From CAIJXO01 sp041308645 (GTDB lineage: Bacteria > Patescibacteriota > Minisyncoccia > Phycocordibacterales > GWA1-40-21): a DNA stretch of 28,715 nt. The stretch covers positions 1 through 28,715 of the forward strand of contig JBFZBC010000028.1 in NCBI GenBank assembly GCA_041308645.1, given 5' to 3'. Below the pieces are notes generated by a model. It saw only the letters and a list, made by a program, of their open reading frames with translations, was not told the origin of the DNA and did not search any database. A program made the translations under genes and the position numbers. Below, in pieces: positions 21,288 to 28,715 of the stretch; within the stretch, counting starts at the first letter, position 1; each line of letters starts with the position of its first letter.

Positions 21288-22412
21288 ATGGCAAGTATTC
21301 TTGATTCTATAAAAAATATTTTTTGGGGTGATAAAAACAAAAGTGTTTTAGGTATTGATATTGGTCCTTCTTCCATAAAAGTAGTTCAGCTCAAAAAGAA
21401 AAAAGGACGAGCGATACTTGAAACATATGGCGAGCTTTCTTTGGGACCTTATGCTGGTTTAGAGATTGGTCGTTCTACTAACTTATCGACGGAAAAATTG
21501 GCCGAAGCAGTAGCCGATGTTTTAAGAGAATCAAATACAACCACAAATAAATGTGGAATCTCTATTCCTATGGGTTCTAGTTTGGTGTCATTTCTTAAAT
21601 TACCAAAAATTAATGAGTCTCAGTTAGCCCAGATGGTTCCACTTGAAGCAAGGAGATATATCCCGGTACCAATATCTGAAGTTAGTATTGATTTTATGGT
21701 AATACCTAAGAATGAAAGTATTGCTTCTGAATATCAGAATAGTGTTGAAAAACCAGAAGAAAAAACCATCGATGTATTATTAGTGGTTATTCATAATGAT
21801 GCCATGGCACGGAATAAAGAGATAAATCGTTTGGCAAAACTTGATACCAGTTTTTCTGAAATTGAGATTTTTGGTTCCATGCGTTCAGTTTTGGAACCAG
21901 GCACTGCACCTCAGATGATTATTGATTTTGGTTCTGGTTCAACAAAAATATATATAATTGAGAGAGGTATATTAAGAACCTCACACATGATTGGTCGTGG
22001 TTCACAAGATATTACCTTAGCCATTTCTAAGTCTTTAGGTATTAGTGTTGATGAGGCCGAAAAAATTAAAAGAGAAAGAGGTCTTATCCAAAAGGAAGGA
22101 GGGCAGATGGATATTGTTGAAGTAACTTCACTGACCTTAGATTATATTTTTTCTGAAATTAGTAGGGTTCTTTTGAATTACCAAAAAAAGAATGAGCGTA
22201 ATGTTAGCAAAGTGTTTTTAACTGGGGGAGGTGTATTACTTCGTGGTTTTAAAGAAAAGGCGGAAGCTAGTTTTAATGTTCCGGTGGCTATTGCTGACCC
22301 TTTTTCCAAGGTTGAATACCCCGCTTTTCTGGAAGAAGTCTTAAAGCAAGCTGGTCCCCCTTTTGCTGTAGCTATTGGCCTAGCTCTTAGAGGTTTACAA
22401 GATATTAACTAA
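21288..22412 (+). CDS. pilM: Type IV pilus assembly ATPase-like protein PilM
   Basis: PilM is an actin/FtsA-like cytoplasmic protein that binds the N-terminus of PilN and links the alignment complex to the motor ATPases. The 374 residues show the two phosphate-binding motifs, LGIDIGPSSIKVVQLKKKKG (from residue 21) and MIIDFGSGSTKIYIIERG (210-227), plus the adenosine motif FLTGGGVLLRGF near 308-320. The N-terminal MASILDSIKNIFWG is typical for PilM. First gene of the pilus operon; 55 nt precede pilN, which has its own -10 box. Confidence 0.95.
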   Translation: MASILDSIKNIFWGDKNKSVLGIDIGPSSIKVVQLKKKKGRAILETYGELSLGPYAGLEIGRSTNLSTEKLAEAVADVLRESNTTTNKCGISIPMGSSLVSFLKLPKINESQLAQMVPLEARRYIPVPISEVSIDFMVIPKNESIASEYQNSVEKPEEKTIDVLLVVIHNDAMARNKEINRLAKLDTSFSEIEIFGSMRSVLEPGTAPQMIIDFGSGSTKIYIIERGILRTSHMIGRGSQDITLAISKSLGISVDEAEKIKRERGLIQKEGGQMDIVEVTSLTLDYIFSEISRVLLNYQKKNERNVSKVFLTGGGVLLRGFKEKAEASFNVPVAIADPFSKVEYPAFLEEVLKQAGPPFAVAIGLALRGLQDIN

Positions 22413-22455
22413 TCTACACTAATTTGGTAGCATTTATTTATAGTTAGTATTATAA

Positions 22456-22461
22456 TATAAT
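22456..22461 (+). promoter_or_regulatory. -10 box for pilN, leaderless
   Basis: Two overlapping TATAAT hexamers lie at 22451-22456 and 22456-22461; the second is exactly 6 nt (AAGAAT) before the ATG at 22468. An internal promoter in the pilus operon is likely. Confidence 0.6.
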
Positions 22462-22467
22462 AAGAAT

Positions 22468-23064
22468 ATGGAAGTAAAAATGCAAACATCTTTTATACCT
22501 AAGAAACCTATTATTGAAAATAATTCGCCTAGTTCTGGTATGAGTTTATTTCTTCTTCTTTCTGTAATTATTTTTATTGTTGTTATTGCCTTAGCTGGTG
22601 GTGTTTGGCTTTGGCAAAGTAGTCTTGTTAAACAGATTGAAAAAGATAAAATTGATTTAATTGCGGCCAAGGCTTCATATGAGGAAGATACAATCAATCC
22701 ATTAATTAGACTGGATGACAGGATAGAAGAATCTAAAAAATTATTAGCTAACCATTTAGCTATATCACCTGTCTTTACGATGTTGGAAAAAAATGTTTTG
22801 AGGAACATCAGATTAAAGAATCTAAAGTTTTCTTTTACTGAAAGTGATAAGATCCAGATAGATTTGTCAGGGATCGCCACAAATTATGATGCTTTATCAA
22901 AACAATCAGACGCTTTTGGTGGCGAAACATTAAGGAAATTTATTTATAATCCTGTTGTTTCTGATTTTAATCCGACTCCTGATGGAAGTATTTCTTTTAA
23001 TTTTTCAGCATTAATTAATACGAATTTGGTTTCTTATAAAAATACTTTAGTTTCAACAGAATAA
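22468..23064 (+). CDS. pilN: Type IV pilus alignment protein, PilN-like
   Basis: A bitopic inner-membrane protein of 198 residues. A cytoplasmic tail (1-25) carries IIENNSPSS in the place of the PilM-binding motif, followed by one transmembrane helix at about 26-49 (LFLLLSVIIFIVVIALAGGV), a coiled-coil (about 50-90) and a periplasmic-side ferredoxin-like domain. Sequence similarity to proteobacterial PilN is low; the call rests on topology and the M-N-O order. The ATG at 22468 is preferred to 22480 because of its -10 spacing. Stop is 4 nt before pilO. Confidence 0.82.
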   Translation: MEVKMQTSFIPKKPIIENNSPSSGMSLFLLLSVIIFIVVIALAGGVWLWQSSLVKQIEKDKIDLIAAKASYEEDTINPLIRLDDRIEESKKLLANHLAISPVFTMLEKNVLRNIRLKNLKFSFTESDKIQIDLSGIATNYDALSKQSDAFGGETLRKFIYNPVVSDFNPTPDGSISFNFSALINTNLVSYKNTLVSTE

Positions 23065-23068
23065 AAAC

Positions 23069-23632
23069 ATGAATCTTATAACACCAATCATTTTAATAAT
23101 TATCTCCATCGCTACTTTTTTTGGTTATATTGACCCAGCTTATCGGGGAACTGATTTAAGTGATGGGGTACGCAGTGTGCAAAGCTTGCAAGCAGAACAA
23201 GCCGAATATCAGAAAGCTCTAAATAACTCAAATGAGATTAGGAGAAAAAGAGAGTCATTGGTACAAAAAAGAGGAGAGATAAATCCTATAAATTTAGTTA
23301 AACTCCAAAAGCTTTTACCAGACAACATTGATAATATAAAACTGGTAATAGATATAAGAAATATTGCAGAAAATCATGCTTTAACCTTAAAAAACATTAA
23401 ACTAGATACAGCTGTCAAAGAAGAGACAAATAAATTAGGCCAGGATAATAGTAAATATGGAACTGTGGGATTGTCTTTTTTGGTCACTTCTTCATATGAT
23501 AATTTTCAGAATTTTCTAACTGATCTTGAAAAGAGTCAAAGGTTGGTGGACGTTACTGATTTGTCTGTAATCGGCAACGATACTGGTGTTTATGATTTTT
23601 CAGTTGGTTTGAAGACTTATTGGTTAAAATAA
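23069..23632 (+). CDS. pilO: Type IV pilus alignment protein, PilO-like
   Basis: A bitopic membrane protein of 187 residues with a helix at the extreme N-terminus (MNLITPIILIIISIATFFGY), a coiled-coil at about 45-80 (LQAEQAEYQKALNNSNEIRR) and a C-terminal ferredoxin-like domain with FLVTSSYDNFQNFLTDLEKS, a common PilO segment. It pairs with PilN to align the pilus machine. The cytoplasmic tail is essentially missing. It lies between pilN and the PilP-like gene, 12 nt from the latter. Confidence 0.85.
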   Translation: MNLITPIILIIISIATFFGYIDPAYRGTDLSDGVRSVQSLQAEQAEYQKALNNSNEIRRKRESLVQKRGEINPINLVKLQKLLPDNIDNIKLVIDIRNIAENHALTLKNIKLDTAVKEETNKLGQDNSKYGTVGLSFLVTSSYDNFQNFLTDLEKSQRLVDVTDLSVIGNDTGVYDFSVGLKTYWLK

Positions 23633-23644
23633 AATTATTAACAT

Positions 23645-23995
23645 ATGAATCAAAAAACAAAACAAATTATAATAGTAATTATTCTCATAATTGTGTCTTT
23701 TGTTGGCTATAAGATGTTTTTCCCGGCAAACAATTCTATTGATTCATTGGTCGAGGACCAGTCTGAGAATGCTAATTTTGTCGACGGCCAAACTATTTTG
23801 GTGCTATTAAATAAATTAAACCAAGTAGTTATTGATGAATCTATTTTCTCTAACGACATTTTTGTTAGTCTCGTTAGTTTTGAAAGGCCAATAGCTGAAC
23901 AAGTCGTGGGTAGACCTAATCCATTTTTACCAATTGGTGTTGATAGTTCAAGCGCTAGTTTTCCTTTAAGTACTTCTACTACAGGAACAATATAA
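23645..23995 (+). CDS. Small PilP-like pilus protein
   Basis: A 116-residue protein with an N-terminal membrane anchor (about 8-24, IIIVIILIIVSFVGYKM), a short linker and the motif VVGRPNPFLPI at 87-97. PilP proteins have a comparable Arg-Pro-x-Pro-Phe segment that packs on PilN/PilO. No lipobox cysteine is present, so it is anchored by a helix rather than lipid, and the beta-sandwich domain of full PilP is absent. It ends in a Ser/Thr-rich tail. Assignment rests on position and this motif. Confidence 0.55.
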   Translation: MNQKTKQIIIVIILIIVSFVGYKMFFPANNSIDSLVEDQSENANFVDGQTILVLLNKLNQVVIDESIFSNDIFVSLVSFERPIAEQVVGRPNPFLPIGVDSSSASFPLSTSTTGTI

Positions 23996-24016
23996 GCTTG
24001 GTATTTTAAATTTAAT

Positions 24017-25756
24017 ATGAGTATATTAGACATCCTGGCACAAAAGGAAATAATTAAGAGAGGAGATGTTGGCCGGATAAAGGCTGAGGCAGAATCGGCC
24101 GGTATTTCTTTGGAACAGATTTTAATTAAAAAAGGCGTGAATGAAGACGCTATTTTAGATGCTAAAAGTGAATATTATAATATTCCAACTAGAAATTTGG
24201 AGGGACAACAGATAGCTTTTTCTATTCTAAAGAATATTTCTGAGGATTCTGCTCGCCATTATAACTTCGTACCAATTGGGGTAAAAGACGGTTTACTAGA
24301 AGTAGGAATTGTAGACCCAGAAAATATTGAAGCTCGAGACGCTTTAAACTTTATTGCTAGTAAGGTTGGTATGCCTTATAAAGTTTATTTGATTTCTATG
24401 TCGGCTTTTGAAAAAGTATTAGATGATTATAAAGGTTTATCTGGAGAGGTGACTAAAGCTTTAACTGAACTCGAAACAGAATTAACAGATGATTTAGATA
24501 AAGCGAGTTTAAGTGTGGATTTGGTTGAAGAGGATCCCTTAGAGACAAAAATTGTCGAAGACGCACCGGTGACAAAAATCGTCGCTACTATGCTCCGTTA
24601 TGCCACAGAGGGGAATGCTTCAGATATCCATGTGGAACATATGAAAGATAAGATTCGAGTTAGGTTTAGAGTAGATGGAGTTTTAAATACAAGTTTGCTT
24701 TTACCAGTCACTGTTCATTCAGCGGTGGTGGCTAGAATAAAGATTTTATCTAACATGAAGTTGGATGAGAAAAGAAAACCTCAAGACGGACGTTTTTCTG
24801 CTAAGATTGATGGGCGTAAGATTGATTTCCGAGTTTCAACTTTTCCTTCTTATTTTGGTGAGAAAGTGGTGATGAGAATTTTGGATCAAGAAAAAGGAGT
24901 ACAAACTTTGGACAAAATCGGTTTATCTCCAAAAAACTTGGGGTATATCCGTGATGCTATAAAGAGACCTTATGGTTTGATTTTAATCTCTGGTCCTACT
25001 GGTTCTGGTAAGACCACCACTCTTTATTCTATGCTCGGAGAGATAGATAAAGAAACTTTGAATGTGCTCTCACTTGAGGACCCAATCGAATATAATATTG
25101 ATGGTGTTTCCCAGTCGCAAATTTTTGCTGATATTGGGTACACTTTTGCTACTGGTTTAAGGACAACCTTAAGACAAGATCCAGATGTAATCATGGTGGG
25201 TGAGATTCGAGATAAAGAAACAGCGGGTTTGGCTGTTCAAGCCGCTTTGACTGGACACTTAGTGTTAGCTACTATCCACACCAACAATTCTGTCGGAGTT
25301 ATTCCAAGGTTGATTGATATGGGCGTGGATCCATATTTAATTGCTCCTACTTTAATTCTTACAATGGCTCAGAGACTTGTTAAGACTTTATATCCTGGGA
25401 CTGGTACGGCTGTGCCAGTAGAAGGTAGTATTAAAACGATGTTAGAAAAACAATTCCGAGATTTACCAGAAGGGTATAAGAATGAATTGCCAAAATTTGA
25501 AAATACTTATGAACCTGAGGCTACCGCTGAATGTCCATCAGGAACCAAGGGGCGAGTGGCCGTTTTTGAAGCCTTTAAAATGAGTAAAGAAATAGAAAAG
25601 CTTATATTAAACAATCCGACAGAAACATCTATTTTTGAATTTTTGAGAAAAAAAGGTATGCTAACGATGAAAGAGGATGCTATTATTAAAGCTTTAAATA
25701 AAGAAATTCCTTTTAGTGAGGTAGACACCTTAAGCGTGATGGAGGAGGACAATTAG
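24017..25756 (+). CDS. pilB: Type IV pilus extension ATPase PilB
   Basis: The hexameric motor that drives pilin assembly. An N-terminal MshEN/GspE-N type domain covers about 1-150 (ISLEQILIKKGVNEDAILDA). The ATPase has Walker A GPTGSGKT at 326-333 (K332), the Asp box LSLEDPIEYN, Walker B VIMVGEIRD with E396 and the His box TGHLVLATIHTN. Arginine fingers fall in VRFRVDGVLN and KIDFRVSTFPS. Most PilB/GspE proteins have a tetracysteine zinc site near the C-terminus; here that segment reads AQRLVKTLYPGTGTAVPVEG with only one later Cys (TAECPSGTKGR), so the zinc site is lost. The 579 residues are otherwise normal. Confidence 0.95.
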   Translation: MSILDILAQKEIIKRGDVGRIKAEAESAGISLEQILIKKGVNEDAILDAKSEYYNIPTRNLEGQQIAFSILKNISEDSARHYNFVPIGVKDGLLEVGIVDPENIEARDALNFIASKVGMPYKVYLISMSAFEKVLDDYKGLSGEVTKALTELETELTDDLDKASLSVDLVEEDPLETKIVEDAPVTKIVATMLRYATEGNASDIHVEHMKDKIRVRFRVDGVLNTSLLLPVTVHSAVVARIKILSNMKLDEKRKPQDGRFSAKIDGRKIDFRVSTFPSYFGEKVVMRILDQEKGVQTLDKIGLSPKNLGYIRDAIKRPYGLILISGPTGSGKTTTLYSMLGEIDKETLNVLSLEDPIEYNIDGVSQSQIFADIGYTFATGLRTTLRQDPDVIMVGEIRDKETAGLAVQAALTGHLVLATIHTNNSVGVIPRLIDMGVDPYLIAPTLILTMAQRLVKTLYPGTGTAVPVEGSIKTMLEKQFRDLPEGYKNELPKFENTYEPEATAECPSGTKGRVAVFEAFKMSKEIEKLILNNPTETSIFEFLRKKGMLTMKEDAIIKALNKEIPFSEVDTLSVMEEDN

Positions 25757-25779
25757 ATTCTTTTATTAGTTATTAATTG

Positions 25780-25788
25780 TGATATAAT
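25780..25788 (+). promoter_or_regulatory. Extended -10 of the response-regulator gene, leaderless
   Basis: TGA then TATAAT (25783-25788), exactly 6 nt (ATATTT) before the ATG at 25795. It gives the regulator-pilT-pilC part of the cluster its own promoter. Confidence 0.7.
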
Positions 25789-25794
25789 ATATTT

Positions 25795-26193
25795 ATGGAA
25801 AATAAAAAACCTAAAGTATTAATTGTAGATGACGATAAATTTTTACTAAATATGTATTCTCTTAAATTTAGTAAAAATGATTTTAAGATAGAAGCAGCAC
25901 TTTCTGGTGAAGAAGCAATCAGTAAAATCAAGGAGGGTTATATTCCTGATATTATTTTGTTGGACATAATTATGCCTGGGATGGATGGTTTTGGTGTATT
26001 AAATAATCTAAAGAAGGAAAATCTTGCTCCCGAAGCCATGATTATTATGTTAACTAATCAAGGTCAATTATCAGATATTGAGAAAGCTAAGAGTTATGGA
26101 ATCAATGGTTATATTATAAAAGCTACCACTATACCTTCAGAGGTTGTAGAGGAAGTATCTAGACTCTATAATTTAAAAAATAAACATGAGTGA
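25795..26193 (+). CDS. Stand-alone CheY-like response regulator
   Basis: A single receiver domain of 132 residues with no output domain. The acidic pair D12/D13 (LIVDDDKF), the phospho-acceptor D57 (IILLDIIMPGMDG), T87 (IIMLTNQG) and K109 (GYIIKAT) are all present, so it should be phosphorylated. No histidine kinase is in the window. It overlaps the pilT start by 8 nt and probably regulates pilus extension or retraction by binding a motor protein, as PilG/PilH-type CheY proteins do in twitching systems; the target here is an inference. The last codon is TGA. Confidence 0.93.
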   Translation: MENKKPKVLIVDDDKFLLNMYSLKFSKNDFKIEAALSGEEAISKIKEGYIPDIILLDIIMPGMDGFGVLNNLKKENLAPEAMIIMLTNQGQLSDIEKAKSYGINGYIIKATTIPSEVVEEVSRLYNLKNKHE

Positions 26194-27247
26194 TTATAAA
26201 ACAGCTTTAGCTGAATTAATTAAAATTGTAGTGAATGAAGGAGCTTCAGACCTACATTTGTCCGAAGGTCGTCATCCAACCATCAGAGTTTCTGGTATGC
26301 TTTTACCTTTGGTTAAGCACCCGGATTTAACAAAGGAAGATACTGCGGGATATTTAGATGAACTTTTAACGGAAAAAAACAAAGAGATGTTTATTAATAG
26401 TAAAGAGATAGATTTTTCTTATGGTTTTGATGGGGTTCGTTTTCGAGGAAATGCTTTTTTTCAACAAGAGGCTGTTTCAATAGCATTACGCCTTGTCCCA
26501 AAGAAGATTAAGACTATTGAAGAACTCAATTTGCCGGATATTCTAAAGACTTTTGCCGATAGACAGCAAGGTTTTTTCCTTGTCGTTGGTCCTGTTGGAC
26601 ATGGTAAAAGTACTACTTTAGCGGCCATGATTGATTATATAAATTCCAACAAAGCAGAACATATTCTCACAATTGAAGACCCAATAGAATATATTTATGA
26701 GCAAAAGAGATCAGTAATTGACCAACGTGAGGTCAGGATTGATACCAGTGATTTTTCAAGTGGGCTTAAAAGTATGTTTAGACAAGATGTGGATGTAGTT
26801 TTGATTGGGGAGATGAGAGGTTTGGAGACTATTTCTACTGCTGTTACGGCTGGTGAGACTGGACACTTGGTTTTTTCTACTTTGCATACAAACTCAGCCT
26901 CGCAGACTATAGATAGGATTATTGATTCTTTTCCACCCGGACAGCAGGATCAAATCCGGGGTCAGCTCTCGAGCTCACTCAATGGTATATTCTCACAACG
27001 TTTAATTCCTAGAATATCAGGTGGTCTTATCCCAGCTTATGAATTATTAATAAACAATAATGCCGTTGCTAACCTTATAAGAGAAAAAAGAACTCACGAA
27101 ATAAATACTGTGATAGAAACTGGTTCTCAAGAGGGAATGGTTGATATGAACCGTTCTTTGGCGGACTTAGTAGCTCGAGGAGAGATTACGATTGAGAACG
27201 CATATCATTTTTCATTTAATCCTAAAAGTTTAGAGAGATTGTTATAG
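26186..27247 (+). CDS. pilT: Type IV pilus retraction ATPase PilT
   Basis: Hexameric ATPase that depolymerises pili. It starts MSDYKTALAELIKIVVNEGA and has ASDLHLSEGRHPTIRVSG, the Asp box TIEDPIEYIYEQKRSVIDQR, the His box GETGHLVFSTLHTN and the C-terminal NLIRE retraction motif (AVANLIREKR). Length 353. Two core motifs are unusual: Walker A is GPVGHGKST at 135-143 instead of GPTGSGKST, and Walker B is GEMRGLETI at 208-216 instead of GEMRDLETI. The catalytic Lys141 and Glu209 remain. It is read from a start 8 nt inside the regulator gene and is 18 nt ahead of pilC. Confidence 0.95.
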   Translation: MSDYKTALAELIKIVVNEGASDLHLSEGRHPTIRVSGMLLPLVKHPDLTKEDTAGYLDELLTEKNKEMFINSKEIDFSYGFDGVRFRGNAFFQQEAVSIALRLVPKKIKTIEELNLPDILKTFADRQQGFFLVVGPVGHGKSTTLAAMIDYINSNKAEHILTIEDPIEYIYEQKRSVIDQREVRIDTSDFSSGLKSMFRQDVDVVLIGEMRGLETISTAVTAGETGHLVFSTLHTNSASQTIDRIIDSFPPGQQDQIRGQLSSSLNGIFSQRLIPRISGGLIPAYELLINNNAVANLIREKRTHEINTVIETGSQEGMVDMNRSLADLVARGEITIENAYHFSFNPKSLERLL

Positions 27248-27265
27248 TGTTAATTTTTAAAAAGA

Positions 27266-28471
27266 ATGATTTTTAAGTATAAAGCAGTAGATAATACCGG
27301 TAGCACAAAGGATGGTACGATTGAAGCCATCAGTATTGAGGTGGCAATTAGTTCCCTGCAGAAGAGAGGTCTAGTTTTGTCCAATATTGTCCCAATTGAA
27401 CAAAAGTCTTTTTTAGAGAAGAACATTTCTTTTTTTGATAGGATTTCAAGTAAGGATATAGTGATATTATCTAGGCAGATGGCGACTCTTTTTGAAGCTC
27501 AAGTCTCAGCCTTAAGAGTATTTGAATTACTTTCTACTCAATCTGAAAAACCAGCGGTTAAAAGAAAATTAGCAGAAGTAGCCAGTGATCTTCAAGCAGG
27601 AAATACTATTTCTGAAGCTTTGGCTAAACACCCGGAGATGTTCTCAGATTTTTATGTGAATATGGTTAAGTCAGGAGAGGAGTCAGGTAAGCTTGATCAA
27701 ACCTTGCTTTACTTAGCTGATTATTTAGATCGAACACATGAGGTTACCTCCAAAGTAAAGAGTGCGTTAGTATACCCAGCATTTATCGTTTTTACTTTTG
27801 TGGCAGTGATGGTCCTCATGCTTACAGTAGTGATTCCTAAAATAAGCTCAATCCTAACAGAATCTGGTCAGGATATACCGATATATACCAAAATAGTTCT
27901 AGGAATCTCTAGCTTCTTTGTTTCATACGGAGTATTCTTTTTAATTTTACTTGTCGTTGGTGGTTTTTTCCTCTGGCGTTATAGTCGGACTGAGGCGGGG
28001 AGATACACTTTTGATAGATTTAAAATTTCAGTACCAGCAGTTGAGGTTCTTTACAGAAAACTATATCTTTCTCGTATTGCCGACAATATGAATGTTATGC
28101 TTCTATCAGGTATTCCAATTGTTCGTGGTTTGGATCTAACCTCAAAAGTTGTGGACAATAAGATTTATGAGGATTTATTAAATCAAGCAGTAGAAGATGT
28201 AAAAACTGGCAGTGCTATTTCTGATGCAATGATGAAGTCTGGAGAAATTCCTGGAATATTTATAGCGATGATTAAGATTGGAGAGGAGACCGGGCAGTTA
28301 GGTAATATTCTAAAAACTCTAGCAACTTTTTATCGACGTGAGGTTATAAATGCTATTGATACTTTGGTTGGTCTGATTGAACCAGTGATGATCGTCTTCC
28401 TTGGATTTGGTGTCGCCTTCCTTTTGGCCTCAGTTCTTATTCCTATCTACAATATTTCAAGCGCAATGTAA
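27266..28471 (+). CDS. pilC: Type IV pilus platform protein PilC
   Basis: The inner-membrane platform that receives torque from PilB and PilT. The 401 residues have two tandem GspF domains, about 65-190 and 270-395, each with the family's cytoplasmic helical bundle (RQMATLFEAQVSALRVFELL and LYLSRIADNMNVMLLSGIPI). Hydrophobic helices lie at about 168-190, 213-236 and 369-397. The N-terminus MIFKYKAVDNTGSTKDGTIE is a usual start. It ends the operon in the window; a new promoter follows. Confidence 0.96.
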   Translation: MIFKYKAVDNTGSTKDGTIEAISIEVAISSLQKRGLVLSNIVPIEQKSFLEKNISFFDRISSKDIVILSRQMATLFEAQVSALRVFELLSTQSEKPAVKRKLAEVASDLQAGNTISEALAKHPEMFSDFYVNMVKSGEESGKLDQTLLYLADYLDRTHEVTSKVKSALVYPAFIVFTFVAVMVLMLTVVIPKISSILTESGQDIPIYTKIVLGISSFFVSYGVFFLILLVVGGFFLWRYSRTEAGRYTFDRFKISVPAVEVLYRKLYLSRIADNMNVMLLSGIPIVRGLDLTSKVVDNKIYEDLLNQAVEDVKTGSAISDAMMKSGEIPGIFIAMIKIGEETGQLGNILKTLATFYRREVINAIDTLVGLIEPVMIVFLGFGVAFLLASVLIPIYNISSAM

Positions 28472-28715
28472 GCGTGATAAATGTTTTCCACTAAACAGTG
28501 TATTGTTCTTTATATTTAGTATGTTATACTATCTTAGTAGCTAATTATTTTAAATTTAGCTTTCCGAAAAAAGGTCGTCAACCTGGCACGTTGCCACAAC
28601 GTTCAAGGTTGACGGCATTAAAATGTTTTTGGTCGATCTCGTTTTTGTTACTATTACGTAAAGTAATAAAAGAGTCAAAAATATTTAGGAATTTATAAGA
28701 GTTTAATAAAATTAA
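28472..28715 (+). promoter_or_regulatory. Promoter and structured leader for the next gene (outside the window)
   Basis: TGT then TATACT (28525-28530) is an extended -10; start near 28537. The transcript then carries a large hairpin: CGTCAACCT (28576-28584) pairs with AGGTTGACG (28606-28614), and ACGTTG (28588-28593) with CAACGT (28597-28602) around CCA. No believable coding frame is present up to the window end. In pilus clusters like this a prepilin gene often follows pilC, so this could be a pilin leader; that is an inference. Confidence 0.55.

Noticed and set aside
22434..22880. Minus-strand frame of 148 residues across pilN
   Set aside because: Antisense shadow; pilN fits the operon and has its own -10 box.
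26191..26193. TGA recoded as glycine, as in SR1/Gracilibacteria
   Set aside because: TGA ends the response regulator at the expected family length, and no in-frame TGA interrupts any recognised gene.
28498..28698. 66-residue frame at the window end
   Set aside because: It needs a GTG start upstream of the promoter, and its codons run through the perfect leader hairpin at 28576-28614; no protein-like pattern.
1..28715. CRISPR array or full insertion sequence
   Set aside because: No series of regularly spaced direct repeats and no transposase gene were seen; the repeats found are paired palindromes.

Overview
This is an AT-rich, gene-dense bacterial window, most likely from the Candidate Phyla Radiation (Patescibacteria, probably Parcubacteria). 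That placement is an inference from several signs: compact genes, ribosomal proteins with lysine-rich tails, no recognisable Shine-Dalgarno sequences, a large soluble VirD4/HerA-like ATPase outside any conjugation cluster, and a minimal type IV pilus operon (pilM-N-O-P-like-B-regulator-T-C). TGA ends one gene (positions 26191-26193), so the recoded TGA of SR1/Gracilibacteria does not apply.

Layout. Positions 1-121 hold the last 39 codons of tuf (EF-Tu). Positions 261-629 hold rpsJ, which has its own terminator. Positions 690-1700 hold two lineage-specific genes, each followed by the same 38-nt terminator sequence; they split rpsJ from the rest of the S10 operon. A new promoter near 1811-1839 drives rplC-rplD-rplW-rplB-rpsS-rplV-rpsC-rplP-rpmC-rpsQ-rplN-rplX-rplE (1955-8281). 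The usual next block (rpsN to secY) is absent, but adk and map follow in the usual order. Then come a 934-residue ATPase, ndk, a small membrane protein, a beta-CASP nuclease, tpiA, and on the minus strand a HIT protein and recG. Next are mgtC, tRNA-Ser(GCU) on the minus strand, a TspO-like protein and comF (minus). The type IV pilus operon fills 21288-28471. The window ends in a promoter and a structured leader for a gene that lies outside it.

How the genes work together. The first third is translation machinery. The middle mixes nucleotide metabolism (adk, ndk), N-terminal methionine removal (map), RNA processing, glycolysis (tpiA) and DNA repair (recG), mostly as single genes with their own promoters. 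The last quarter is an inner-membrane pilus motor. PilM/N/O/P-like proteins form the alignment complex and PilC the platform; PilB extends and PilT retracts the fibre. A CheY-like regulator sits between pilB and pilT and overlaps pilT.

Two genome-wide themes stand out. First, at least seven genes have a -10 box exactly 6 nt before the start codon, usually as an extended TGn-TATAAT, which predicts leaderless mRNAs. Second, several intergenic gaps hold multi-branched palindromic elements closed by long, near-perfect inverted repeats. Two of them, flanking adk, share a conserved interior but have different outer arms that are each perfectly self-complementary. These elements are the best candidate here for something undescribed.
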